Below, one piece after another: positions 54,341 to 62,820 of a stretch of DNA of 64,000 nt. The translations under genes were made by a program, and so were the position numbers. Location of the stretch: contig NZ_ML178721.1 in assembly GCF_004360155.1 (NCBI RefSeq), positions 62,001 to 126,000 on the forward strand, written 5' to 3'. Within the stretch, counting starts at the first letter, position 1. Every line of letters starts with the position of its first letter. The notes beneath the pieces are model-generated. The model ran no database searches and had not been told where the DNA came from. It worked only from the letters and a program-made list of their open reading frames with translations. The DNA is from Paraglaciecola marina. GTDB lineage: Bacteria; Pseudomonadota; Gammaproteobacteria; Enterobacterales; Alteromonadaceae.

Positions 54341-55849
54341 TTATTCGACCCCATGCTGCACAAAGGTAACATTAGACTTGAGTATTGTTTGATGCAGAGC
54401 TTCACTTTCTAAGGGAGTTGTTACAAAGCCATTAGCATCATTGAAGTTAGCAACAGTACTTGTTTCGGCTAATGTAGTGACATCCAAGTACTTGTCCATA
54501 AAGTATTGTAAGTTTTCATCTGCTGAGCTGCCCTCCATTAACCCTATTTCCATTCGAGAGGTAGCACTAGGCTGAATGTCTAAGACGCTGCTTTCTAATA
54601 AAGGTTGTTGTAACGAAGGTGAGCCATAAATGGTTTGGTACACAGTATTGTTGCTTACTCCTGATAGCAGTCTTATATGGGTACGTTGAAAATTGAAGTC
54701 ATCAGGATCAAAGCTAACGCCTCTATCAATGCAATAATCGGCAGAGCGGGTATCTATGGAGCAGTTCTCTATAAGTTGCATGTTTTCAATTGAATTTAGT
54801 TCAGGAATATCCAGTTCTATATTGATGGTGTTATTTGTGATGGTCTGAAAACTATCAAACTGCCATTGAGTGGTATTGTCTGTACCTGAGAAATAACCTG
54901 CCCAACTATTTATGTCATTATCATTAAGAGCTAACGTTACTTGGTCAATATCGTTGTAAATATATTGCCACAGATAGGTGTTTTCATTGTAGATAATGGT
55001 AATGGCGCTGCTTGAGTCTAGTGTTATATTGTCTGACGTTTGCCAATAAAATGGTGTTAAATCAGTATTCTGTAAATTAGAAGAAATTATTTCAGCTGCT
55101 AATTCGGTATCGTAAATGTAACTGGAATCAACGAAAGTATAATATCCCAAGTCTGTATATTGATTGTTCTCACTTTCATAAAAAGCCGTCACTAAGGTGT
55201 CTTTCTCTGCAGGGATAGGTGATAACACTGGAATATTTGATGAAATAGATTTTCCGCTCACTAACTCTTCAGAGTAGCTCGTTTGGTAAAAATTAATGTT
55301 GGCTTGTTCAAGAACACTCAAGGCTGCTGAGGCAGAGGTTTCGGAATTTGCACGGTAATCTTCTCCGGTGTAACAGTCACTGCCGGTTTGTGGAAGGCGA
55401 ACATTCACAACCAAATCTGATAATAGAGACTTTTCAACACTAAACATATAAACATTAGGGTTATCGCTTAAGCCGCTTTCTATTTCTTCTAACGTGATGT
55501 AACCGTTATCTGGGAGTAATGAACTGTCTATACTGGCTATTCCTGTGGTTGAAACATCTTCTGAGGCTATCGTATAGTCTTCTAATAATGAACCATCAGA
55601 ATCATGGAACAAAATGTTGTAATTGCTATTGGCTACAGAAGCGGTAATAACTTTATCGGGGTCATTTTCTGAGGTGCCAAAAATAATGCAGCCTTCTTCT
55701 ATATTTTCAGCCGATGTAGTTTCTAAATGAATTACTTGCCAACTATAGGTTTGGCCAGTAGAACCTCCTGATGAGCTGCTGCCAGTTCCTCCTCCACATC
55801 CACTTAAAAAGGCCAAAACTAAAGGGGTGGTTATTACTACTTTTTTCAC
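54341..55849 (-). CDS. Large lipoprotein of unknown function
   Basis: 502 residues. The N-terminus VKKVVITTPLVLAFLSGC has a lipobox (L-S-G-C, Cys about 18) and a Gly/Ser-rich linker follows (GGGTGSSSSGGSTGQTYSWQ). The rest is low in Lys/Arg, rich in Asn, Asp, Ser and Thr, and looks like beta-rich extracellular or periplasmic domains without a recognised family. I use GTG 55849, with GGAG five bases upstream, rather than the longer frame to 55918, which would add a cysteine-containing, unlikely N-terminus. No partner genes adjoin it. Confidence 0.75.
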   Translation of the reverse strand: MKKVVITTPLVLAFLSGCGGGTGSSSSGGSTGQTYSWQVIHLETTSAENIEEGCIIFGTSENDPDKVITASVANSNYNILFHDSDGSLLEDYTIASEDVSTTGIASIDSSLLPDNGYITLEEIESGLSDNPNVYMFSVEKSLLSDLVVNVRLPQTGSDCYTGEDYRANSETSASAALSVLEQANINFYQTSYSEELVSGKSISSNIPVLSPIPAEKDTLVTAFYESENNQYTDLGYYTFVDSSYIYDTELAAEIISSNLQNTDLTPFYWQTSDNITLDSSSAITIIYNENTYLWQYIYNDIDQVTLALNDNDINSWAGYFSGTDNTTQWQFDSFQTITNNTINIELDIPELNSIENMQLIENCSIDTRSADYCIDRGVSFDPDDFNFQRTHIRLLSGVSNNTVYQTIYGSPSLQQPLLESSVLDIQPSATSRMEIGLMEGSSADENLQYFMDKYLDVTTLAETSTVANFNDANGFVTTPLESEALHQTILKSNVTFVQHGVE

Positions 55850-56105
55850 ACAAACTCCAAAGTACGACACTGTTTGATATTCGGAAGCACCTTTAGGGCA
55901 AGACGTATACAAGATCACTACTCACCAGTGTCGTTACACTGGCGTATCTCTCGCTGCAAAAAAGCCCCGAAATATCAACAGCCTCGTGGTTACGTCAATA
56001 TTTTGATATATGAAAAAAGCAAAGCAATTTCTTTGCCTAGTATTCATATTAATGGCACACATTTCTATTGTTTAAAAATATGTCTATAAAACAACCTAAA
56101 TGTGG

Positions 56106-57032
56106 TTATTTTTGTGCTGCTATGACTGATATTTCTACCAATAGTTCAGGTCTTGCCATCGAGGCTTGTACACAGGCTCTAGCGGGGGCGTATCCTTCTG
56201 GAATCCAGTTATCCCAAACTTGATTCATGGCGGCGAAGTCCTGCATATCTTTAATGTAGAGTGTGGCACTGAGCATATGCTCTTTATCACTTCCTGCGTC
56301 TTCTAGTAATTGCTCTACTTTATCGAGCATGGTTTGGGTTTGCTGTTGGATACCTTGGGTTGCATCTGCACAAACTTGTCCACATAAGTAAACGGTACCT
56401 TGATGAATAACGATACGACTCATCCGTTGCTTAGTTTCTTTGCGAACTATAGTGTCATTGTTTTTCTCTGAACTTGGTAATGGGCTTGGTGATTGTATTA
56501 GGGGATCAACTAACGTTTCTAATGGCCCACAGAATAAATGCGCATAACGAGATTCTCGTTTGCCTGGCTCTCGTTCTAATTTGGTAACCAGTTGTAAATC
56601 ATTTAATGCTTGTAACGTATTAAGGGAGGTTTCAACCTCATCCACATTAGCGAATTCTGCTAATCGGTTTGTGCGAGTTCTTAATTCACCTGGAGTTTGT
56701 GGGCCGCGTAATAGCATCACGCATATAATAGCGAGCTGCTGGCGACTAAATTTAAGGTCACTAAATTCGGTATTGCAAAATCTATGTTTGTACTTAGTTA
56801 CTCTACTGCCTGAGCTGGTGTGCTCAAAAATCAACTTCTTATCTCTGAGTTCATCTAAGGTATTTTGAACCTCAGACTCAGTTAATTGCATCACGGGGTC
56901 ACGGTTACTTTTTTGGTTACAGCCTAACGTTAGGCCGTTCAAAGATAATGGGTATTGCTCTGGTGTGGTGATTTCTTTTTCGAGTAACACACCAATAATC
57001 CTTGCTTGTAGAGGCGTTAGTTGCATAAGCAT
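56106..57032 (-). CDS. DUF480 (YceH-like) protein fused to a RidA-family domain
   Basis: 308 residues in one frame. Residues 1-175 are a DUF480/YceH protein (winged-helix pair): [38 protein letters not shown] and [17 protein letters not shown] are its hallmarks; E. coli YceH is about 215. A linker of about 25 polar residues leads to a RidA/YjgF domain (204-306): [53 protein letters not shown], with the conserved Arg285. RidA proteins hydrolyse reactive enamines and imines. The ATG follows GGAATTACACA. An internal ATG at Met204 has no ribosome site, so I read one protein. Confidence 0.9.
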   Translation of the reverse strand: MLMQLTPLQARIIGVLLEKEITTPEQYPLSLNGLTLGCNQKSNRDPVMQLTESEVQNTLDELRDKKLIFEHTSSGSRVTKYKHRFCNTEFSDLKFSRQQLAIICVMLLRGPQTPGELRTRTNRLAEFANVDEVETSLNTLQALNDLQLVTKLEREPGKRESRYAHLFCGPLETLVDPLIQSPSPLPSSEKNNDTIVRKETKQRMSRIVIHQGTVYLCGQVCADATQGIQQQTQTMLDKVEQLLEDAGSDKEHMLSATLYIKDMQDFAAMNQVWDNWIPEGYAPARACVQASMARPELLVEISVIAAQK

Positions 57033-57164
57033 TGTGTAATTCCTTTGGTACGACTAGTTAATTATATTATACGGGGTAAGTGGATTTAGATTACATACGC
57101 AGACTTAAATAAATTAGTGGGAATTTGAAATAATAAATAGTGAAAAACATTTAATAAAATTAGA

Positions 57165-57183
57165 TGTAATCAAAATGATTGCA
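57165..57183. promoter_or_regulatory. Inverted repeat upstream of the WYL gene
   Basis: TGTAATCA-AAA-TGATTGCA: 8-base arms with one mismatch, about 70 bases before the WYL regulator start. It could be part of a regulator site; unverified. Confidence 0.3.
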
Positions 57184-57216
57184 TTTGTTGATGTGGTGAT
57201 TTAATCTCTCTATATC

Positions 57217-57231
57217 GACTCATAATGAGTC
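57217..57231. promoter_or_regulatory. Perfect palindrome, candidate operator of the WYL regulator
   Basis: GACTCAT-A-ATGAGTC is a perfect 15-base palindrome ending 20 bases before the start codon at 57252. ATGAG recurs twice just after it (57237 and 57245). BrxR/CapW-type regulators are known to bind inverted repeats near their own start and repress themselves. Confidence 0.55.
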
Positions 57232-57251
57232 TTACTATGAGGGGATGAGAA

Positions 57252-58136
57252 ATGACCGAGAATACAGTAACGAAACAAACTTTAGCTGAACTGCCCCATG
57301 CACAGCGTGACCGTTTAGCTTTTATCGATTTTAGTTTACAGTTTTTTGGGCATGTCGCGCGTACCGACCTCATACAACGCTTTAAAACTGGTTTAGCAGC
57401 GAGTACTCGAGATTTTAGTACCTATAAAGAATTAGCCCCAGATAATCTTGTGCTACAACATCAGACTAAAAGCTATCAACGTACTGAAGCGTTCCAGGCT
57501 ATTTTTAATCATGATCCCGAAGTCATACTATCATCCTTAAGCCGTGGTTTTGGTAATGGTATTTCTACAGGAGTCCAGCCGACAGAACAGTGCTTTGATG
57601 CCGTGCGTTTGATCCACCCCAGTACTCAGATCATCAGTGGTTTAATGCGAGCTATACATAATAAGAAGGCAATAAAGTGTGGTTACGTATCGGTAAGTTC
57701 TGGAGAAACAATAAGAGCAATTGTTCCTCATTCATTGGTTAACAATGGGCATAGATGGCACGTTCGTGCCTATGATAGAAAAAATAATAAATTTAGAGAT
57801 TTTGTTTGTACTCGTTTTACCTTTGTTGACTTGATGGACGACTCGCTGCATGTTCATGAAGCTAGCCCTTATGACGAACAATGGAACCAACAAGTAGAGC
57901 TAATACTTATTCCTCACCCCAACTTGAAACAATCTAGAGCAATTGAAATGGATTATGGTATGAGTGACGGGGTCTTAAAGGTTAACCAGCGAGCTGCCGT
58001 TGCGGCTTATGTCTTACGTCAATGGCAGGTGGATTGTTCCCAAGGTTATGCGCTTTACGGTAGTGGCTGCCAATTGGCCCTGCAGAATTTGGATGCCCTC
58101 AAGTTACTTGAAAATGTATCCTTAGTACCAAGCTAG
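57252..58136 (+). CDS. WYL-domain regulator resembling BrxR/CapW
   Basis: 294 residues. An N-terminal winged helix (RLAFIDFSLQFFGHVARTDL, RFKTGLAASTRDFSTYKELA) leads into the region LVLQHQTKSYQRTEAFQAIF. A WYL-type domain follows (about 125-200; GYVSVSSGETIRAIVPHSLV, HRWHVRAYDRKNNKFRDFVC), then a WCX-like C-terminus. This order matches the BrxR/CapW family that controls BREX, CBASS and other phage-defence loci. No defence gene adjoins it here: its neighbours are the DUF480-RidA gene and serA. The ATG follows GAGGGGATGAGAA, a strong ribosome site. A palindrome lies just upstream. Confidence 0.82.
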   Translation: MTENTVTKQTLAELPHAQRDRLAFIDFSLQFFGHVARTDLIQRFKTGLAASTRDFSTYKELAPDNLVLQHQTKSYQRTEAFQAIFNHDPEVILSSLSRGFGNGISTGVQPTEQCFDAVRLIHPSTQIISGLMRAIHNKKAIKCGYVSVSSGETIRAIVPHSLVNNGHRWHVRAYDRKNNKFRDFVCTRFTFVDLMDDSLHVHEASPYDEQWNQQVELILIPHPNLKQSRAIEMDYGMSDGVLKVNQRAAVAAYVLRQWQVDCSQGYALYGSGCQLALQNLDALKLLENVSLVPS

Positions 58137-58351
58137 TTTATCAATCTATATTCATAAAAAGGGTAGTTACAAGCTAATTAGTTTCCTTTTTTTAAAGTTC
58201 TTGAAGCAAGTAACAGCCGAAGAATATCTAATAAATAAATTGGTCTAACTAATCCCATCTTTTACCTTTCTATATGCTTGGCTTTCTGTTATTTTCTCAT
58301 CCAAATAGACGTCCAGATGTCTTTAATTGCAATTCTTAAGTGGGAACCCTT

Positions 58352-59581
58352 ATGAGTAAAGTGTCATTACCTAAAGAAAAAATTAAAATCCTGTTATTGG
58401 AAGGTTTACATCAGAGCGCAGTCGATACTCTGCATGCTAACGGCTACTCAAACATTGAGTATCTAAAAACGTCGCTTCCTGAAGATGAATTAATTGAAAA
58501 AATTAAAGATGTTCATTTTATTGGGATTCGCTCTCGTACCCAGTTAACAGAAGCGGTTATTAATGCTGCTAACAAGTTAGTGGCAGTGGGCTGTTTTTGT
58601 ATTGGTACCAACCAAGTAGATTTAAATGCTACGCAAAAGCGCGGTATTCCTGTTTTTAATGCTCCTTTTTCAAATACTCGCTCTGTGGCTGAGTTGGCTT
58701 TAGGACAAATGATCCTTTTATTGCGAGATATCCCAGCGAAGAATGCTAAAGCCCATCGCGGCGTGTGGGACAAGAGCGCCGTTGGCTCTTATGAAGCCAG
58801 AGGTAAAACTCTAGGTATTATTGGTTATGGTCACATTGGTACCCAGTTAAGCATTTTGGCTGAACATTTAGGCATGCGAGTTCAGTTTTTTGATATTGAA
58901 AGTAAATTGGTTTTAGGTAATTCGACTCAAATTAAAACCTTAGAAGATTTATTAAATACCTCAGATGTGGTGAGCCTGCATGTACCGGAAACTTTGCAAA
59001 CTCAAAACATGTTTAGTGCCAAAGAGTTTGCCATGATGAAAGACGGCGCCATTTTGATGAATGCTGCTAGAGGCACAATCATAGATATTGATGCTTTGGT
59101 AGATGCGCTTGAAAATGGCAAATTAGCGGGGGCGGCAATTGATGTATTCCCTGTGGAGCCTAAGTCTAACAATGAAGTGTTCGAATCGCCATTGACTAAG
59201 TTTGAAAATGTTATTTTGACTCCCCATGTTGGCGGAAGTACACAAGAAGCTCAACAAAATATAGGAATTGAGGTTGCGGGTAAGCTTGCGAAATATAGTG
59301 ATAATGGTTCTACTTTATCAGCTGTTAATTTTCCAGAAGTTTCTTTACCTGAGCACACAAATCGGTCGCGTTTATTACATATTCATGAGAATGCACCAGG
59401 TGTTTTGACACAAATCAACCAAGCGTTTGCTGAAAAAGACTTAAATATTGCCGCACAATATTTACAAACCAATGAAAACATTGGTTATGTGGTCATTGAT
59501 GTTGAAGCGGATGATGCTGGTGAGGCGTTTGAGCAGTTATTAAAAATTGACGGCACTATTAAAACCAGAATGCTCCATTAA
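58352..59581 (+). CDS. serA: D-3-phosphoglycerate dehydrogenase
   Basis: 409 residues, nearly the E. coli length (410). SerA oxidises 3-phosphoglycerate, the first step of serine synthesis. It has the substrate domain (FIGIRSRTQLTEAVINAANK), the NAD-binding loop LGIIGYGHIGTQLSILAEHL, the catalytic Arg/Glu/His segments (NAARGTIIDID; VILTPHVGGSTQEAQQNI) and a C-terminal ACT domain (HENAPGVLTQINQAFAEK) that gives serine feedback. I chose ATG 58352 (MSKVSLPKEKIK, as in E. coli); GTG 58340 would add four residues. A terminator follows. Confidence 0.97.
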   Translation: MSKVSLPKEKIKILLLEGLHQSAVDTLHANGYSNIEYLKTSLPEDELIEKIKDVHFIGIRSRTQLTEAVINAANKLVAVGCFCIGTNQVDLNATQKRGIPVFNAPFSNTRSVAELALGQMILLLRDIPAKNAKAHRGVWDKSAVGSYEARGKTLGIIGYGHIGTQLSILAEHLGMRVQFFDIESKLVLGNSTQIKTLEDLLNTSDVVSLHVPETLQTQNMFSAKEFAMMKDGAILMNAARGTIIDIDALVDALENGKLAGAAIDVFPVEPKSNNEVFESPLTKFENVILTPHVGGSTQEAQQNIGIEVAGKLAKYSDNGSTLSAVNFPEVSLPEHTNRSRLLHIHENAPGVLTQINQAFAEKDLNIAAQYLQTNENIGYVVIDVEADDAGEAFEQLLKIDGTIKTRMLH

Positions 59582-59593
59582 TTTTGATTATTA

Positions 59594-59625
59594 ATGATGA
59601 CAGTTCAAAAGACTGTCATCATTTT
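59594..59625 (+). terminator. Terminator of serA
   Basis: ATGATGACAGT-TCAAAAG-ACTGTCATCAT, an exact 11-base stem, followed by TTTT. It sits between the convergent serA and rsmE genes; the AT-rich flanks might let it act on both strands. Confidence 0.75.
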
Positions 59626-59679
59626 AAGTATTCTCTAATGCACCTTGAGTATATATCCTCCTCAAATTTTTATAACTTT

Positions 59680-60408
59680 TTATAAGTCACCATGAATTGC
59701 CTGTAGCGCTGCAATTGATGCCACAGCAGCGGTTTCTGTGCGTAATACTCTGGGACCCAATTGGACTGTTTGAAATCCATTCTGTTCCGTTTGATATATT
59801 TCTTGGTCAGTAAAGCCACCCTCTGGACCTATTAGCAGCCTTACCCCAGCAGGTGGCATAGATATGTGTCTGAAAGCCTGCTCAGCTCTAGGGTGTAATG
59901 TCAGTCTTAATTGGTTGGTTGACATAGTAACCCAATCAGAAAATAGAGTAGGGGAGTTAAGTTTTGGAAGTACATTTCTGCCACTTTGTTCACATGCGCC
60001 AATGACTACTTTGAGCCATTGCTCATGTTTTTTGACCCAACGTTCTTGATTGAGCTTAACGCCGCAGCGTTCAGTTATAAGGGGAGTAATTTCTTTTATG
60101 CCAAGCTCAACAGCTTTTTGAATAACCCATTCCATTCTGTCACCACGAGATATCCCTTGGGCTAAATGAATATCTAAAGGGGATTCAATACTGAGCGATA
60201 ATTTTGAGTCTACATTGACGACAACTTTGCGTTTGTTGACTTGGGCAAGGTGAGCACTGTATTCATTTCCATCACCGTTAAATAATACTACGGCTTGGCC
60301 TTCTCTGGCTCTAAGTACATTACTGACATGATTGGTTGCATCGTCAGTGAGTATAATTTGACTTTCTACTGACAGCTGGTGGGGATGATAAATTCTGATG
60401 ATACGCAT
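59680..60408 (-). CDS. rsmE: 16S rRNA (uracil-1498-N3)-methyltransferase
   Basis: 242 residues, close to E. coli RsmE (243). It methylates U1498 of 16S rRNA in the 30S subunit using SAM. The SPOUT knot is seen in VRLLIGPEGGFTDQEIYQTE and VQLGPRVLRTETAAVASIAA, and the N-terminal PUA-like domain in MRIIRIYHPHQL. ERCGVKLNQERW and GACEQSGRNVLP are family-typical. I start it at ATG 60408; the frame to 60417 adds three residues only. It converges on serA. Confidence 0.96.
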   Translation of the reverse strand: MRIIRIYHPHQLSVESQIILTDDATNHVSNVLRAREGQAVVLFNGDGNEYSAHLAQVNKRKVVVNVDSKLSLSIESPLDIHLAQGISRGDRMEWVIQKAVELGIKEITPLITERCGVKLNQERWVKKHEQWLKVVIGACEQSGRNVLPKLNSPTLFSDWVTMSTNQLRLTLHPRAEQAFRHISMPPAGVRLLIGPEGGFTDQEIYQTEQNGFQTVQLGPRVLRTETAAVASIAALQAIHGDL

Positions 60409-60484
60409 GGGAAACACTCAATTTTTTATAAATGTTATCAAGTAGTGGCAGCGTAAAGCAAAAAAGAGTAGTAGAGATATGAAG

Positions 60485-60510
60485 CTAGACAGGTTTTTTA
60501 ACCTGCCTAG
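60485..60510. repeat. Inverted repeat after the small ORF
   Basis: CTAGACAGGTT and AACCTGCCTAG are complementary with one G-T pair, around a loop of four bases. It begins ten bases beyond the stop of the 56-residue ORF (minus strand) and could be its terminator, though no T run follows. Confidence 0.45.
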
Positions 60511-60519
60511 TCGTTCGCT

Positions 60520-60690
60520 TTAGTTTATTTCAATCGCATATTGCCTAGTGAACGATTGTTTTAGTCCTTCTTTTGGGGTTATCACTGGTGAGTTTTTTCG
60601 GGCATACTTAGTGTGTTTACCCTTATCCCTAGAGAGTGAAAAAACTAGAAGTGACATCAAACATGTAGCTAATATATAAATCAATAACAT
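60520..60690 (-). CDS. Small single-helix membrane protein, unknown
   Basis: 56 residues. The N-terminus MLLIYILATCLMSLLVFSLS is one hydrophobic helix, followed by a basic, soluble tail (RDKGKHTKYARKNSPVITPK, then EGLKQSFTRQYAIEIN) without further structure. The ATG at 60690 has AAAGGA seven bases upstream, an excellent ribosome site, and the frame closes with TAA. It fills an otherwise empty gap between rsmE and mscS. The sequence evidence is the ribosome site plus the membrane-like composition; conservation in relatives has not been tested. Confidence 0.5.
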   Translation of the reverse strand: MLLIYILATCLMSLLVFSLSRDKGKHTKYARKNSPVITPKEGLKQSFTRQYAIEIN

Positions 60691-60974
60691 TCTCAATTCC
60701 TTTAAAAATATTAAGTGCGCATAATAAAAATGCGGCAGCAGTATAACATTATTTTTTTTGAGTGTTCAAAAACTATTCAACTTTTAAAGGCAATCTTGAG
60801 AAATTTAATGTGTTTAAATTTTACTAGGTTGTCTAACTATGCTTATAAAATTAGTATATTAGTATAATAAATCACTATTTTTCTGGCTTTTACATTGCTG
60901 AATATTTATCCTTGCGGCAGTTTTTGAGCTTGGCTTTAAACAAGCTCTGATTATTATAAAGAATGGAGAAACAC
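60691..60974. other. Intergenic region upstream of mscS
   Basis: 284 AT-rich bases holding the leaders of the small ORF (minus) and mscS (plus). A TATAAT hexamer at 60863-60868 may be part of the mscS promoter, but no matching -35 element is at the normal distance. No other feature was seen. Confidence 0.4.
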
Positions 60975-61799
60975 ATGTTTGATTTTGATGCAGAAAAGAT
61001 TTCCCAGATGGTTGATACGTATATCATTCCATGGGGTATTAATATTGTTTTTGCGCTTCTTATCTATGTCATAGGTAAAATGGTGGTGGGCGTTTTAATC
61101 GGCGTTTTCGGTAAAGTTATGGCCCGCTCTAAATATGATGACATGCTTATCGATTTTATTAAGGCCATCTTAAGAGCAATATTAATGTTGTTTGTAATTG
61201 TAGCCTCGTTAGATCAATTAGGCGTAGATACAACCTCATTAGTGGCTATCTTAGGTGCTGCGGGTTTAGCTATCGGTCTTTCTCTACAAGGTTCATTACA
61301 GAACTTTGCTGCAGGGGTAATGCTGCTTGTTTTCAGACCTTTCAAAGCAGGTGATTTTATTGAAGCGGGTGGTGCTGTTGGTGTAGTTAAAAGTATCAGT
61401 ATCTTCACTACAGTTATGACTACTGGTGATAACAAAGAAATTATCGTTCCAAATGGTTCAATCTATGGTGGTAACATCACTAACTACTCTGCGAAAGAAA
61501 CCCGTCGAGTAGACATGGTTGTTGGGATCGGCTACGACAGCGATTTAAAGAAAGCTAAAGCTATTCTCAATGAAATGGTTGCTGCTGACGATCGTATATT
61601 AAAAGATCCTGCACCAACAGTTGCAGTGGCAGAATTAGCTGATAGCAGTGTTAATTTTGTGGTTCGTCCTTGGGTTGCATCTGGTGACTTCTGGCCTGTT
61701 AAGTTTGACTTTACTGAAGCGGTTAAATTACGTTTTGATGAGGAAGGTATTTCTATCCCGTTCCCTCAAATGGATGTACATGTACACAAAGATGACTAA
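60975..61799 (+). CDS. mscS: Small-conductance mechanosensitive channel
   Basis: 274 residues. Three membrane helices are followed by the MscS beta domain. The pore helix TM3 contains LGAAGLAIGLSLQGSLQNFA with the characteristic Ala/Gly spacing, then VMLLVFRPFKAGDFIEAGGA and FTTVMTTGDNKEIIVPNGSI of the beta domain. MscS opens under membrane tension in hypo-osmotic shock. I chose ATG 60975, with GGAG six bases upstream; the ATG at 60963 overlaps that ribosome site and is unlikely. A strong terminator follows. Confidence 0.95.
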   Translation: MFDFDAEKISQMVDTYIIPWGINIVFALLIYVIGKMVVGVLIGVFGKVMARSKYDDMLIDFIKAILRAILMLFVIVASLDQLGVDTTSLVAILGAAGLAIGLSLQGSLQNFAAGVMLLVFRPFKAGDFIEAGGAVGVVKSISIFTTVMTTGDNKEIIVPNGSIYGGNITNYSAKETRRVDMVVGIGYDSDLKKAKAILNEMVAADDRILKDPAPTVAVAELADSSVNFVVRPWVASGDFWPVKFDFTEAVKLRFDEEGISIPFPQMDVHVHKDD

Positions 61800-61813
61800 T
61801 TTTTAGTTGAATT

Positions 61814-61841
61814 AAAAAGCCGCTGTTTGAGCGGCTTTTTT
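61814..61841. terminator. Bidirectional terminator between mscS and the M48 peptidase gene
   Basis: AAAAAGCCGCT-GTTTG-AGCGGCTTTTTT: a GC stem flanked by A's on one side and T's on the other, so it can end both the mscS and the convergent peptidase transcript. Confidence 0.92.
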
Positions 61842-61865
61842 GTATCTAAGCTTTACCTGACTATT

Positions 61866-62663
61866 TTAACTACAATTAGGTTTAATTGTGGCGGCATTAT
61901 AAAATAGCATTGCATTATCCATGTTGTTGCTAAGGTTGCTGATACGGGTTGCAGGTAATGGGTGAGTAGACAATAGCTCTGGTTGTCTGTTATCCCCACT
62001 CGCTTTCGCCATATTTTCCCAAAGTGTCATAGATTCTCTGGGATCAAAACCCCCTCTAGCCATAAGTTCTAATCCAATTAGGTCTGCTTCAGTTTCGTGA
62101 GTGCGACCAAAGGGTAACTGCACACCCACTTGAACTCCTAAGCCTAAACCTGCCATGATTAGGTTACTAGTGGCTATTTGGTTAGTTTGCAAAAGTTGAT
62201 TTGTCACTTCCATACCAATATTTATAAGAGCATTGCTAGACATTCTTTCATTACCATGCTCAGCGATCACATGACCGACTTCGTGCCCTATGACAGCCGC
62301 TAGTTGCTCTTGGTTTGTTGCTACTTCCATTAAGCCTGTATATACGCCTATTTTACCACCAGGCAGAGCGAATGCATTCACTTGAGGGTCATCAAATACC
62401 ACTAGCTCCCACTCCCCTGCAAACACAGACTTTGGAACATGCTGGGTAATCGCGTCAGCAATGCATTGTACATATAGATTAGACATTGGCTTACTTGAGA
62501 CAGTCTGCTCTGCTTTCATACTGTCAAAGGCTTGCTCTCCCATCCCTGCTAATTGAGAGTTGGAGTAGAGTTTTAATTGGTTTCTACCAGTAGGGGATTT
62601 GGCGCATGATGCAAGAAATAATAAGTTCATTAAACATAAAAAAAAGACAAATAAATACTTCAC
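61866..62663 (-). CDS. M48 family metallopeptidase lipoprotein
   Basis: 265 residues. A signal peptide with lipobox (LLFLASC, Cys20) leads to a periplasmic M48 peptidase domain with the zinc motif IGHEVGHVIAEHGNERM (about 124) and a third ligand in RTHETEADLIGLELMARGG. A LSTHPLPATRISNL segment is conserved in this branch (YggG/LoiP-like). It probably takes part in envelope protein quality control. The GTG at 62663 has GGAGG six bases upstream; the longer frame to 62699 would hide the signal peptide, so I start at GTG. It lacks the C-terminal TPR domain of BepA. Confidence 0.93.
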   Translation of the reverse strand: MKYLFVFFLCLMNLLFLASCAKSPTGRNQLKLYSNSQLAGMGEQAFDSMKAEQTVSSKPMSNLYVQCIADAITQHVPKSVFAGEWELVVFDDPQVNAFALPGGKIGVYTGLMEVATNQEQLAAVIGHEVGHVIAEHGNERMSSNALINIGMEVTNQLLQTNQIATSNLIMAGLGLGVQVGVQLPFGRTHETEADLIGLELMARGGFDPRESMTLWENMAKASGDNRQPELLSTHPLPATRISNLSNNMDNAMLFYNAATIKPNCS

Positions 62664-62730
62664 TGAAAACCTCCATGAATTGTGTTTTCTAAATAACAAA
62701 ATGGTAGACCAACTGGAGCCTAATTTTTAT

Positions 62731-62771
62731 AAAAAAAAGGGCGCTAAAATATCTCTATTTAGTCGCCCTTT
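62731..62771 (-). terminator. Terminator of the PQQ/Calx-beta gene
   Basis: On the minus strand AAAGGGCGACTAAAT and ATTTTAGCGCCCTTT form an imperfect stem, followed by eight T's (A's at 62731-62738 on the plus strand). It sits between that gene and the M48 peptidase. Confidence 0.75.
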
Positions 62772-62820
62772 GTGTTTTGTAGTCTTGAGTAGCTAAAGAG
62801 TTTCAGCTAAGTATATGTAT

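Noticed and set aside
55925-55942. CCAGTG-TCGTTA-CACTGG hairpin in the leader of the large lipoprotein gene
   Set aside because: Short stem with no riboswitch-like surroundings that I can identify; may be chance.
57170-57373. Minus-strand ORF over the WYL regulator start
   Set aside because: Overlaps the palindromes and the start of a well-supported gene; no recognised domain.
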